From Rhynochetos jubatus (lineage: Eukaryota; Chordata; Aves; Eurypygiformes; Rhynochetidae), in assembly GCA_027574665.1 (NCBI GenBank), contig CM050658.1:23448317-23512316 (forward strand): DNA of 64,000 bases, read 5' to 3'. The translations under genes were made by a program, and so were the position numbers. A model generated the notes under the pieces. The model had not been told where the DNA came from and searched no databases. It saw only the letters and a program-made list of their open reading frames with translations. The stretch's first letter is position 1. Each line of letters starts with the position of its first letter. Below, in pieces: positions 51,690 through 61,084 of the stretch.

Positions 51690-52272
51690 ACGCACCCAGG
51701 GTCCAGAGGCTTCACACCACTGGACAGCCCGAGTCGCAAGTGTGTCCTTGAGGGGGGGTGTGGAGGGGAAAGCTGGGCAGGAGAGCAGACCCTGTGCACA
51801 CGCTGCCCCTGCCCCTGAGAGTGCCCAGAGAAAGGACTCTCTGGAGCTCACACCTGCTCTTCACCACACAGAGGAAGCCCTTGCTAAAGCCCTGGGGGGA
51901 AGACCATCACCCATACTTCTTGGGAAGAGGCGTTAAATCCCTCTCCCTCTCAGCCCTTTACAACTTGTTGGCACCAGGAATTGCAACCTAAGCCAAGGCC
52001 TCAGAAATAACAACAGTCCCAGCCTCCCTTTAGTCTGAGGAGCCATGTGTTTCTGTGGCACCCCCCAAATTGACCTTATCTGTACTAGTGCACAGCCTTG
52101 GTTGTAAAGGCGTGTGCGGCTGCGGTGCCCTGTGAGGAGTGGCCACAGCCGCAGGACCACGGCAGAACTCTTAGGAATGCTTCAGCCAGCCTTTCAGCAC
52201 GCTGCTCAAGCCCTGGGGTGGTCAGCCCTTTGCTCCTCCCAAGGCAGTAAACGGCTCGCTCAGGGAGCGTCT

Positions 52273-53439
52273 TAACAGGAGGCTCAGCACCCAGAGGCGG
52301 GGATACTTTGCAGCAGCCCCGGTTGGTGATGGCCCCTCAATTAGGGCCCAACAGGGGCCCATGAACTAGCGAGGACCTATGTTTTGCCTGCAGTACGTTT
52401 GCTTCTCAGCCTTGGGTCCCTGGAGATGCTCCTGATGGCTTCCCTCTTTTCCTGGGTACCCGGTTGGAGAGGTCGAGGGGCAGCTGATCCCGCTGCCGTA
52501 AACGTTCCCTCACCCCACGGACCCTCAGAAGCGTGAGAGATTGGTCAGGTTGGGCTCCCGTGACGGCCACCCGCACCGTGCGTCGGTCAGGTTGGTGTCG
52601 CTGTCTGTGGCTGGTCACGGCCACGGGCTCCCCCAGCCCCGGCGGGCCCCGATGTTGGTCGGAGGAGCCCTGAGCCTGGCTCCTCTCTGCCGACAGTGTG
52701 GGTATCCACGGCTGTGCCGGGCACGGAGCTCAGCCAGCGCTGGTGCCTCGCAGGCTTGGCTGTTGGAAGCCCCCAGACACTTGTGTGACAGCTCTGTCCC
52801 TCTTTATTTGGGAGAAAGGATGGAAACGCGTAGCTGTCGGTGGGGCTTCCATCAGCGCATCCCAAGTGCTACCCTGTCGGGGATGCCTTCAGGCCTTGCT
52901 GGAGTGCTGGAGCAGTGGGCTGGGAGGGCAGGAAGGCCAGTTGGGTTGGGAGTGTGGCTGGAGGCCGCAGGCCTGGTTCCGCTGCTGCAGGGTGGCGGTT
53001 GACGAGCTGGAGGGACGTGGGGACCAGCTCAGCTTCATTGCGGCGGGGTAATGCGGGCGGCCTGGGCATACCTGGTGGGTGATTTACTTTATCTTGAGGC
53101 TGGATGCTACTGAACTGCTTCTGCTCTAGTCAGGGTAATGGAGGCGAGGTGGGGGGACACGGCAGATGGTTCTTCTCCTTCTCTGACTTGAGGCTGATTT
53201 TTTACTTCTGCTTCAACAGGATAGCCAGGGTCAGGCTGGGGAGGGGCAGGAGGCCCCTATTTCTCCTGGATCTGGAAGCCGCTGGTCTGGTTTTGCCACA
53301 GCAGCGCAGCCAGAAACGCGGGGGCTGAGAACGGGGGGCTCTGGGGAGGCCGGGCGCGCCGGTTAAAGCATCTGACTGCAGCAGAAGCCTCAGCAGAGAT
53401 TTCTGGCCAACGACAACACGCCACTGCACAGCAGCCTGA
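52273..53439. other. GC-rich spacer and repeats downstream of the transmembrane gene
   Basis: Continuation of the duplicated region for which no partner is visible in the window. At 53083-53300 it contains units of the degenerate 84-90 bp repeat. From about 53365 it carries the 3' flank shared with the orphan transmembrane exon copy. Confidence 0.5.
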
Positions 53440-53675
53440 CTAGAAACCCCTCACGGATAAGAGCAGCAATCGAAGGAGGCGTTGGCGAACATCACCGTCC
53501 TGGCCTTGCATCTTCCTCCACCGCCGAATCACGACACAGCATAAGATTATCCCAAGTGGCACACAAATCACAATTGCTACTGTGGCTATCATGCAGTGCC
53601 ATCTCACGTCTTTAGGACAGAAGAGACCTCCGGTGCTCTGCGGATTGTCAGCGCTTCTGGGCCCCTCGTCCGCAT
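53440..53675 (-). CDS. Last exon with transmembrane helix and tail
   Basis: Acceptor ccccaactgctcctccag. It encodes ADEGPRSADNPQSTGGLFCP, then a ~22-residue hydrophobic helix, the basic RRWRK stop-transfer signal, and a tail of about 28 residues to TAG. An independent copy of the exon at 61577-61782 keeps the frame and the helix. Confidence 0.6.
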
Positions 53676-56600
53676 CTGGAGGAGCAGTTGGGGACGTTGC
53701 AGCACGTTTGATATGGCCAGGAAGTTCTCCCTTTCCCCCCAGGGCTAGTGCCTGGAGGCACGCTCCCACCCTCTGGGACAGGTTCTCTCACTGAACAAAC
53801 CTCAGAAGGCCAGAAGGAGAGAGCCCGGGGGGGGAGCGCAGGTGCTTGAGCACTCGCTCGCTCGAGGGACGCAGACCAATCCCATCCCCGCAGCAGGCAG
53901 TGCAACCCCCCAACTCTCCCTGCCCCTGGGCCAGCTCCCACACCCTGAGGGGATGGAGTCCGGCTTTGTCCAGAGACGCTTGAGCCTTGCTCTCCCCTTC
54001 TGCCTTTTCTCCAGCACAGGCACCGCTTGCCAGTGCTCCCAGGCTCTGGGATGTGTTCCCCACTTAGGCACCCACGCAAGACTGCTCAATACCTGAGGCG
54101 ACTCGAAAGAATTCATATACTTTGCCGTGGTGGTCTTTTCTGGGCTTCAGCAGCACTGCCAAAAAGCAGAGACAACAGATAAAGCCTCAGCAGGGCCCAG
54201 GCACAGAGGACGCAAGATCCCAAAGGGTGACACCGGCTGGACACGGGACAGCGATTACCTGACGTGCCGGTGGCTGCCATCGCCACTGTTTCTTCAGCAG
54301 AGGCTGGCAGTGAGCCGGCGCTGCCTTCCACAAACAGCTCCTTCTGCACACCCTCTCGGTCCGTCTCTTGAGAAAGCAAGCGGGACATTTGGGTCAGAGG
54401 GATGCGTTCCCCATCAGGGAGACGGCATCGACTGGAGGCAGTACTCCTCAAAGGCACTGACAAGGTTTAGACAAAACGCCTGGGCTGTTGGGGCTGCACC
54501 GAGTCACTCGTGCAAGTAGCAGCCACGCCTGGCCTGCTGGCAGTGCAGGAGATTGCACACCACCCTCTGGCCTGCACTGCACCTGCTGTGTTTTGGCCAG
54601 CTGCAAGGTGGCCTGCCTCCAGAGAGGATGGGAAGAAGCTGCAGCCAGGCCAGCTGGGGAAACAGCCCTGCTGGGAAGGGCTCCTCCACAAGGCCCTCTC
54701 GCCCTTCCCTGTAAGCACCAGCAATGGCCGCATTCGGCCCATCCCAGCTACCGGTCTGCAGACGGGAAATGGAGCACAACCCAGAAAGCCTGCCCAATCA
54801 CCATCTCCACCTGACTTCCAGCTCTAGGGAAGGGCAGCCGGTGTTGCTTGGGACCTCACTCCCACCTGGAACCAGCCCAGTGGGCAAGCAGTGCTGCCCG
54901 TGAGCTGAACTCGGCACACGCCAGGCCCTCAAATCTGCCTGCCGACGTCTGCACACACCAGCTCTGAGCCGGACTGGTCAGACTGGGGCAGCAGCTGCCC
55001 CCGGCACTCGGCTCGACCCACAGCTTGCAGCAGAGGCCCTGCACCACCTCTGTGGCTCCCCAGCACCAGCGGAGCGTGAAACCCAGCATGGCTGCAGCCA
55101 GGCCCTGACCCATCCCTTCCAGCAGTGCAGGCAACAGCCTGCTCAGACATGGATGTAAAACCTCTGGTTGCCGAGTCTCGCGGCTAAGGCAGAGTGAAAT
55201 CTACTCACCGAGTCTTTTCTGCAGTTCCTTCAGCACTTCCCTTAGGACCTCAGATGGCTTCGGGGATGTTTTTCCTCCTTCAGCTTGGTACTTTGCTCTG
55301 GGAGGTCCTTAAGAGACATTACTCGGTTCAGTTTCACATGAGCAAATGACAGAAAACCCGTGCTTAGCCTGCTGGTCAGCAGAGACAGACTACTCACCCC
55401 CGCGACGCCAGCCGGGCTCTAGTGCCGCATCGGCCCGAGGAGCTGGAACAGTCCTGCCCACGGACGCATCTGGAACTAAACACGCAGAGAAGTTTCCGTC
55501 ATCTCCTGCGACCTCCATCGGCAGAACTGGATCGCAGAAGCGGAAAGGGGAGGGCACACATGCACAGGTCTCCATGCTCACAGCTGCAGAGGCGCCCGGC
55601 TGGCTGAGCCTGGGGCTTTGAGCTGGCAGCTCTCAGAGGGAGGAAAGAGCCGTGACGTACCCAGGTGCTCTCGCGGAGGCTCAGCCCTGGAACCCAGCTG
55701 GGAAGCTGCATCACCTTCATCTCCAGGCATGGCTGCAAAGAAGCACAGGACACAACAGCTCCCGTCACACAGTTGAAGGCACTCCTCCCGATGGGAGTGG
55801 CAGGGAGTGCAATTCAAAGATCCACTCGGCGGCACTGGCCTCTCCCTTCCCCTCAGAGCACCGTACAGTGACCGCGTGGTGCCTGCAGTGAGTGGCGCTG
55901 TGTTGGGACAAAAGGAACCCAGCCTGCCCAATCACCATCTCCACCTGACTTCCAGCCCTAGGGAAGGGCAGCCGGTGTTGCTTGGGACCTCACTCCCACC
56001 TGGAACCAGCCCAGTGGGCAAGCAGTGCTGCCCGTGAGCTGAACTCGGCACACACCAGGCCCTCAAATCTGCCTGCCGACATCTGCACACACCAACTCTG
56101 AGCCGGACTGGTCAGACTGGGGCAGCAGCTGCCCCTGGCACTCGGCTCGACCCACAGCTGACCTATCCCTTCCAGCAGTGCAGGCAACAGCCTGCTCAGA
56201 CATGGATGTAAAACCTCTGGTTGCCGAGTCTCGCGGCTAAGGCAGAGTGAAATCTACTCACCGAGTCTTTTCTGCAGTTCCTTCAGCATTTCCCGTAGGA
56301 CCTCAGATGGCTTCGGGGATGTTTTTCCTCCTTCAGCTTGGTACTTTGCTCTGGGAGGTCCTTAAGAGACATTACTCGGTTCAGTTTCACATGAGCAAAT
56401 GACAGAAACCCCGTGCTTAGCCTGCTGGTCAGCAGAGACAGACTACTCACCCCCGCGACGCCAGCCGGGCTCTAGTGCCGCATCGGCCCGAGGAGCTGGA
56501 ACAGTCCTGCCCACGGACACATCTGGAACTAAACACGCAGAGAAGTTTCCGTCATCTCCTGCGACCTCCATCGGCAGAACTGGATCGCAGAAGCGGAAAG

Positions 56601-57541
56601 GGGAGGGCACACATGCACAGGTCTCCATGCTCACAGCTGCAGAGGCGCCCTGCTGGCTGAGCCTGGGGCTTTGAGCTGGCAGCTCTCAGAGGGAGGAAAG
56701 AGCCGTGACGTACCCAGGTGCTCTCGCGGAGGCTCAGCCCTGGAACCCAGCTGGGAAGCTGCATCACCTTCATCTCCAGGCATGGCTGCAAAGAAGCACA
56801 GGACACAACAGCTCCCGTCACACAGTTGAAGGCACTCCTCCCGATGGGAGTGGCAGGGAGTGCAATTCAAAGATCCACTCGGCGGCACTGGCCTCTCCCT
56901 TCCCCTCAGAGCACCGTACAGTGACCGCGTGGTGCCTGCAGTGAGTGGCGCTGTGCTGAGCCAAAAGGAATCCAGAGAAAGGACTCCCTGGAGCTCACAC
57001 CGACTCTAACCTCACCCCCAGCACCCCTGATGTCTCAGCAGCCGGCACCCGCCGGGAGCAGCTCAGGCTCTCGGGGACCAGCACAGACAGCTTTGCAAGG
57101 CAAAGCGCCCCGGGGCACATCACTACACCCAGCCTCTTGTCTCTCTGCTCTTCTCCATCTCTGTGGCTCCAAACCAAGATCCAGCTGAGAAGCTGCATAA
57201 GCACTGCCACCACCCTCATCTAGAAGCAAGCACAGATGCAAACCGTTTCCATCCCATGTTGGGATGCACTTAGTGACCTGCGGGCACTGGAAGGGGGTCA
57301 CGTAACAAGCTGGGAGCCAGGCATAGGTGGAGATTGCCAAAGCTGCAGAGGGGCCTGGTGACCTCGTGCCTGGCAAAACCCACCATCCTCGCTTCTCTGG
57401 GAAAAGAACCCTCTGGCCTGTGAAAGGCTGCATCGGCGCAGCCCACGTACCTGCGGCCTGTGCTTGCCACGGGGCAGCCCAGGCAGCCTGGACATGCAGG
57501 GCCACAAGAAGGAGGAAGAGGAGGTAGCAGGCAGAGGCCAT
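53440..57541 (-). CDS. Unrecognised type I membrane protein gene, 11 predicted exons
   Basis: Predicted exons, in transcript order: 57541-57451, 57219-57127, 56785-56714, 56528-56451, 56360-56262, 55732-55661, 55475-55398, 55307-55209, 54456-54259, 54155-54093, 53675-53440. They sum to 1179 nt, exactly 393 codons with the stop. Exon 1 gives a signal peptide (MASACYLLFLLLVALHVQAA). Every internal exon is symmetric phase 1. Exons 3-5 and 6-8 are tandem duplicates. The last exon has a helix ending in GIILCCVVI and then RRWRK, indicating an extracellular N-terminus and a short cytoplasmic tail. I do not recognise the family. Exon 2's donor (t|gtagtg) is weak; skipping exon 2 also keeps the frame. 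The model rests on splice signals and phases only. Confidence 0.6.
54093..54155 (-). CDS. Exon 10 (LLKPRKDHHGKVYEFFRVAS)
   Basis: 63 nt, phase 1 on both sides, between tctgctttttggcag (strong pyrimidine tract) and tcag|gtattg. The twenty codons are basic and aromatic. Confidence 0.5.
54259..54456 (-). CDS. Exon 9 (largest extracellular exon)
   Basis: 198 nt, phase 1 on both sides, between ctaaaccttgtcag and tcag|gtaatc. It encodes PLRSTASSRCRLPDGERIPL, an acidic middle, and a Ser/Ala/Thr-rich end (AEETVAMAATGTS). It contains a single cysteine. Confidence 0.55.
55209..55307 (-). CDS. Exon 8 (duplicate of exon 5)
   Basis: Same splice sites and length as exon 5; the helix reads SEVLREVLKELQKRL. 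Confidence 0.55.
55398..55475 (-). CDS. Exon 7 (duplicate of exon 4)
   Basis: Same splice sites and length as exon 4; encodes PDASVGRTVPAPRADAALEP and then a basic end. Confidence 0.55.
55661..55732 (-). CDS. Exon 6 (duplicate of exon 3)
   Basis: Same sequence and splice sites as exon 3, 1053 bp to the left. Confidence 0.55.
56262..56360 (-). CDS. Exon 5 (PPRAKYQAEGG... amphipathic helix)
   Basis: 99 nt, phase 1 on both sides, between aatgtctcttaag and ctcg|gtgagt. The second half, SEVLREMLKELQKRL, looks like an amphipathic helix. It differs from exon 8 by one Met/Val change and a silent Arg codon change. Confidence 0.55.
56451..56528 (-). CDS. Exon 4 (PDVSVGRTVPAPRADAALEP...)
   Basis: 78 nt, phase 1 on both sides, between ctctgcgtgtttag and gggg|gtgagt. 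It differs from exon 7 by one residue (Val for Ala). Confidence 0.55.
56714..56785 (-). CDS. Exon 3 (MPGDEGDAASQLGSR...)
   Basis: 72 nt, phase 1 on both sides, between ctgtgcttctttgcag and ctgg|gtacgt. Identical in its coding part to exon 6. Confidence 0.55.
57127..57219 (-). CDS. Exon 2, diverged member of the repeated exon family
   Basis: Acceptor tgcttgcttctag. It encodes DEGGGSAYAASQLDLGLEPQ and then basic residues. The GDAASQL-like core relates it to exons 3 and 6. To stay in frame it must use the second GT (57126-57125); the donor that aligns with its sister exons would shift the frame and hit a stop. Confidence 0.4.
57451..57541 (-). CDS. Exon 1 (signal peptide) of unrecognised membrane protein
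   Basis: The ATG at 57541-57539 sits in a strong context (gagccatgg). Thirty codons with hydrophobic core YLLFLLLVALHV and likely cleavage after AWA, then the first base of a Gly/Asp/Ala codon before donor gcag|gtacgt. Confidence 0.65.
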
Positions 57542-57563
57542 GGCTCCCTGTGCTCGCACCACA

Positions 57564-57587
57564 CTGCTGCTGCTGCTGCTGCTGCTG
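57564..57587. repeat. (CTG)8 microsatellite just upstream of the gene start
   Basis: Eight CTG units on +, thus (CAG)8 in the presumed 5' UTR of the minus-strand gene, 23 bp before its ATG. Confidence 0.9.
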
Positions 57588-57648
57588 CAGTCGGGGCCAG
57601 GGGCTGAGCGGTCAGTGCTTATGGCCAGCGTGGTGCCTCAGGGCTCTG

Positions 57649-57675
57649 TGACATCACAGCCCCGCTGTGACCTCA
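57649..57675 (-). promoter_or_regulatory. Two CRE-like sites upstream of the membrane-protein gene
   Basis: TGACATCA at 57649-57656 and TGACCTCA at 57668-57675 each differ by one base from the CREB/ATF palindrome TGACGTCA. They lie about 110-130 bp upstream of the ATG on the minus strand, a plausible proximal promoter position. Chance occurrence is possible. Confidence 0.3.
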
Positions 57676-58314
57676 CAAGTGGGCACGGCTGCATGGGGAT
57701 GGCTCTCAGGCTGCCAGTGGAGCACCTCTGGAGCACAGCCAGGGAGGCAGCACGTCCTGTCAGGCAGCTCCATCCAAGGGCTGGGACACAGTCCCTCCCG
57801 GGGCAGAGCCCACAGCTCTGCCCTGTTTTCCGGTCACTGTCGCCGGCGCAGCGAGGAGCTGAGTCCCCCAGAACAACAGGAAACCACAGCCAAGGCATTG
57901 CTGACCTCCTCGGGTGCTGTTAGCAAACCCTCCTGAGGCTGCAGTGAGGGATTTCAGGCTCGAGACAAGTGCAGCTTCCCTCCCGTAGGCAGCCTTCGGG
58001 GTCCCGCAGGCTAACGAGTCACTTTTGTTTCAGGGGAAAGATGAAGCCTTTCCTTTTCCATTTCTTCTTCACGTGATGTTGAGGGGAACACTTGCTGTCA
58101 GGGTCCTCAAACGGCAAAGACAGTCAATAAAACAGAAATCCTATTCTCTTACATTATTTGACATGCCAAAGGAAACCTCCAGAGAGCACGCAGGGGGGGT
58201 ATATGCTTCCTGACCAGCCTAGTGGCCTTCTAGGATGCCGCGAGTCCATCAGTGGACAAGGCAAGAGCTACGGATGCCGTCGATCTATGGCGTCCCGGCG
58301 CCTGGTAACGCAAG
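57676..58314. other. GC-rich flank upstream of the membrane-protein gene
   Basis: No exon or repeat recognised between the presumed promoter and the CR1 element. Confidence 0.5.
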
Positions 58315-58788
58315 CACAGAATCATAGACCTTTAAGATCATCGAGTCCAACCACGAACCAAACACTGCCAAATCCACCATTAAACCATATCCCTAAGCAC
58401 CTTGTCCACACGTCTGTCAAATCCCTCCAGGGATGGTGACTCCACGAGCTGGCCTGGGCAGCCTGTTCCAATGCCTGACAGCCCCTTCCGTGGAGAAATT
58501 TTCCACAATATCCAATCTAACCCTCCCCTGGCACAACATGAGGCCGTTTCCTCTTGTCCCGCCATTTGTCACTTGGAAGAAGAGACCAACACCCACCTCT
58601 CTGCACTCTCCTTTCAGGGAGCTGTAGGGAGCAACAAGGTCTCCCCTCAGCCTCCTCTTCTCCAGGCTGAACACCCCCAACTGCCTCAGCCGCTCCTCAC
58701 AGTCCTTGTGCTCCAGACCCTTCCCCAGCTCCGTTGCCCTTCTCTGGACGTGCTCCAGCACATCAGTCTCTTTCTTGTAGTGAGGGGC
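58315..58788 (-). mobile_element. CR1 LINE, minus orientation, 3' part
   Basis: Reads in + as the reverse complement of a CR1 3' end: cacagaatcatagacc, gggcagcctgttccaatgcc, cttctccaggctgaacaccc, tctctttcttgtagtgaggg. Interrupted at 58789 by a solo LTR and resumes at about 59595. Confidence 0.92.
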
Positions 58789-59594
58789 TGTGCTGGTTTT
58801 AGGCAGGAAAGTGTTAACTTCCTTTACAGTTGCTGGCATGAAGACAGGTTCCTGAATCTACCCGGAGAATAGTACCGATAAGGTGTCTTTTTAGCAGGCG
58901 CTGGGGAGTGCCTGCACCAAATTCAGCTTCTGGTACTGCAGCTGTGTTCCCAGCTTTCTGCCTGCGTGGCCAGCTTTCTCACTGTGGGCAGTGAGGGAAG
59001 ACACGCAGTTCAGACAGCTAACCCAAACTGACCGAAGGTGCATTTCATTCCATAGTACGTCATGCTAGGTACATAAGCAGTGAGCAGGCTCAGGGGGCCA
59101 TGACACTTTCTCTCAGTTTCTCACCCTTACCAACACTCTCTAACTCCTTTGTTAGTTGCTTTGGTAACTCCTTTGCTGGCTCATTCGTGAGCGTGTTGTT
59201 GGGTCTGCTAGTGTTCCCGCTCGTGCTGTCGCTCATAGCGCGCGCTCGGACTCTGCTGCGATCGCTCTCGGGCTCCGGCTCTCGGGCTCTCTGGCTCTGA
59301 CTCTCACTCATCGGGACCTGGTTGTGCATCAGTCGGCAGGTGGTGAGCAACTATATCCTACTGTATCCCATGTTTTATTTTCTATTGTTTTAATTACTTA
59401 TTAGTAGTATTATTTTTATATATTCATTTAGAGATATATTACTCATTTATATTCAACTGGTAAATATTCTTATCTCAATTTTATGAGCTTCCTTGTTTGT
59501 CTCCTCCGATTCTGCCCCTCCGCTGGAGGAAGGGGGCGGGGACCTGTAGGCGGCAGCCTCGTGGTATTTGGCTAGCCGGAGTTACACGACGACA
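58789..59594 (+). mobile_element. Solo LTR of an avian endogenous retrovirus, nested in CR1
   Basis: About 806 bp starting TGTGCTGGTTTTAGGCAGG and ending near cgacgaca. It has internal marks common in avian solo LTRs: acccaaactgaccgaagg, tacgtcatgctaggtacata (promoter part), tttgtctcctccgattctgc near the end. CR1 sequence flanks it on both sides. There are no internal viral genes, so it arose by LTR-LTR recombination. The target-site duplication is not clear. The assignment to an ERVL- or ERVK-type family is from memory of the general pattern. Confidence 0.8.
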
Positions 59595-59790
59595 GCAGTC
59601 CCAAACTGAACACGGTGTTCGAGGTGTGGCCTCGCCAGTGCCCATTACAGGGCAAGAATCACTGCCCTGCTCCTGCTGACCACACTGTTCCTGATGCCGG
59701 CCAGGACGCCGTTGGCCTTTCTGGCCACCCTGCTGTGGGCACCACATTTGGCTGTCCAGCTGCCTGCACGTCCCCAGTCCTGGAGGGCTT
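59595..59790 (-). mobile_element. CR1 LINE, continuation beyond the LTR
   Basis: Continues the CR1 match where it broke off: cccaaactgaacacggtgtt, cgaggtgtggcctcgccagt, tgctgaccacactgttcctg, ggacgccgttggcctttctg. Confidence 0.88.
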
Positions 59791-60250
59791 GTCTCATGGC
59801 AGCTCTGCTCTATGGGGAGAGGGGCTACAGCAGGACAGCAGAACAAGGCATCATCTCCAGTAAGGACTTTTCCTAAGTGTCCATGAGACCGAGGGTGGCG
59901 TTTGTTGGACGCAACACAGGTTTCTGGTGACGAGACCTGTCAAGCCTCCCTGCAGGCGCCCGTCTCAGCTGCGGTTGTCATTGGGTTGCATGAGTTTACC
60001 CCTGAGCTGGAGGCTCTGCTGGTGGTGGGGACAATGTCCAGCTCTGCAGCAATTCACCAGGCAAAGGACCGATCTTGGGGAGGAATCCTCTGCCTTTCAC
60101 ACACGAGGAGGAGTGCCGCACACAACCTCCGTGAGCGTTTTTGCTGCTCAGCCTCTTGGAAGGACCGCAAAAGCTTTCAAGGGTGTTTTCCGTGGTGTTG
60201 TGGACTTTCCTGTTGAAGTTACTGGAGGCTCCTGGGGGTGGACGACCGCT
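59791..60250. other. Unclassified GC-rich sequence
   Basis: Between the CR1 and the duplicated segment. It has long open frames on + but no recognised domain or splice pattern. Confidence 0.4.
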
Positions 60251-60300
60251 CTACTGCACAGCCTTGGCTGTAAAGGCGTGTGCGGCTGCGGTGCCCTGTG
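60251..60300. repeat. 50-bp segment shared with 52084-52133
   Basis: tgcacagccttggctgtaaa ... ggctgcggtgccctgtga is near identical in both places (and again at about 63812-63861). This is a breakpoint mark of the segmental rearrangements. Confidence 0.85.
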
Positions 60301-60344
60301 ACTGCCTCCCTGGCGGCTCTAATGGTGCCACGGTTGGGCGTATG

Positions 60345-60600
60345 CAGCACGCGGTTCCTATCGTCCTGGGCCTACAGGCCACTGAACGGCTTCTGCTGTG
60401 GCGGCTGCAATGGCGGCTTTGCTAGGGGGTCCGGTACATGGTTCCTGCTGTCCTGGGCCTACAGGCCACTGAATGGCTTCTGCTGTGGCGGCTGCAATGG
60501 CGGCTTTGCTAGGGGGTCCGGTACATGGTTCCTGCTGTTCTGGGCCTACAGTCCACTGAACGGCTTCTGCTGTGGTGGCTGCAATGGCGCCGGGGCTTGT
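60345..60600. repeat. 87-bp minisatellite, about three units
   Basis: ggttcct recurs at 60353, 60440 and 60527, exactly 87 bp (29 codons) apart, with near-identical units. Both strands stay open through the array: + reads RPLNGFCCGGCNGGFARGSG per unit, minus reads a PPQQKPFSGLQ-type unit. A diverged pair of the same units is at about 62120-62290. Confidence 0.92.
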
Positions 60601-60744
60601 GGTTGGGTTCCTTCTCTGGCCTGCGGCTGAGTGTGTGCTTCTGCCTCATCCGGGCAGCAGAGGATGGGTGAGTTGTGGCAGGCGGTTCCCACTGTCCTGG
60701 GCCTGGAGGCCTCTGAGCTGCTTCTGCTGTGGTGGCGGCAATGG

Positions 60745-61084
60745 CACCGGGGTTCTTGGTTCAAGTTCCTCCTTTGGCCTCAGGCTGTTTGCTTCTGCTT
60801 CAGCCAGGCAGCAGGGGATTGGCTGGGGGGACGCGGGGGGCGGTTCCTATCGTCCTGGTCCTTGAGGCCGCTGGCCTGGTTCCGGTGCGGCAGAGAGGCC
60901 AGGGACGGGCTGCGGGGGTGCGGGGGCCGTGGGGAGGCCGGGCGTGCTGGTTTTCCTGGCTGCTGTTGACCGCTCCTGGCTTTGGGTCCAGCTCTCGGGC
61001 GTGATGGGGCGGCCTATCCAGTTGTCTGGGCGCGAGGCATAGCCGCTGGTGTCCGGCCGGGCAGCTGAAGCTGCCGAGTGGTGC
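60745..61084 (-). pseudogene. Proline-rich candidate exon, copy 2 (frameshifted)
   Basis: It has the same acceptor and the same start (HHSAASAARPDTSGYASRPD) as copies 1 and 3. An extra T at about 60966 shifts the frame compared with them. Otherwise it is closely similar over about 340 bp. Confidence 0.35.

Larger units (their letters stand above)
50500..52272. repeat. Segmental duplication, copy 1 (partner at about 62228-64000)
   Basis: From about 50.9 kb on, the sequence matches the block 11728 bp to the right almost base for base. Noted differences are gcaatccactgg against gcaacccactgg and gggggggtgtgg against ggggaggtgtgg. The left 400 bp is more diverged. The match runs to the end of the window. 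Confidence 0.95.
54785..55924. repeat. Local tandem duplication inside the gene, copy 1
   Basis: About 1.14 kb carrying exons 6-8 and part of the next intron. It repeats immediately to the right. It has 81 bp (around 55025-55105) that copy 2 lacks. Confidence 0.93.
55925..56965. repeat. Local tandem duplication inside the gene, copy 2
   Basis: Starts at the same tgcccaatcaccatctccac as copy 1 and carries exons 3-5. Similarity is very high (few substitutions). The offset is 1134 bp before and 1053 bp after the 81-bp gap. Confidence 0.93.

Noticed and set aside
53788..54079. Long minus-strand frames between the last two exons of the new gene
   Set aside because: The frames do not match the phase of the neighbouring exons, and no clear acceptor and donor pair bounds them; treated as intron.
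58402..58872. 156-codon frame on + at 58.4 kb
   Set aside because: It runs through a reversed CR1 into the solo LTR.
59902..60301. Two overlapping 100-124 codon frames on +
   Set aside because: GC-rich sequence, no domain, no splice or repeat-wise conservation.
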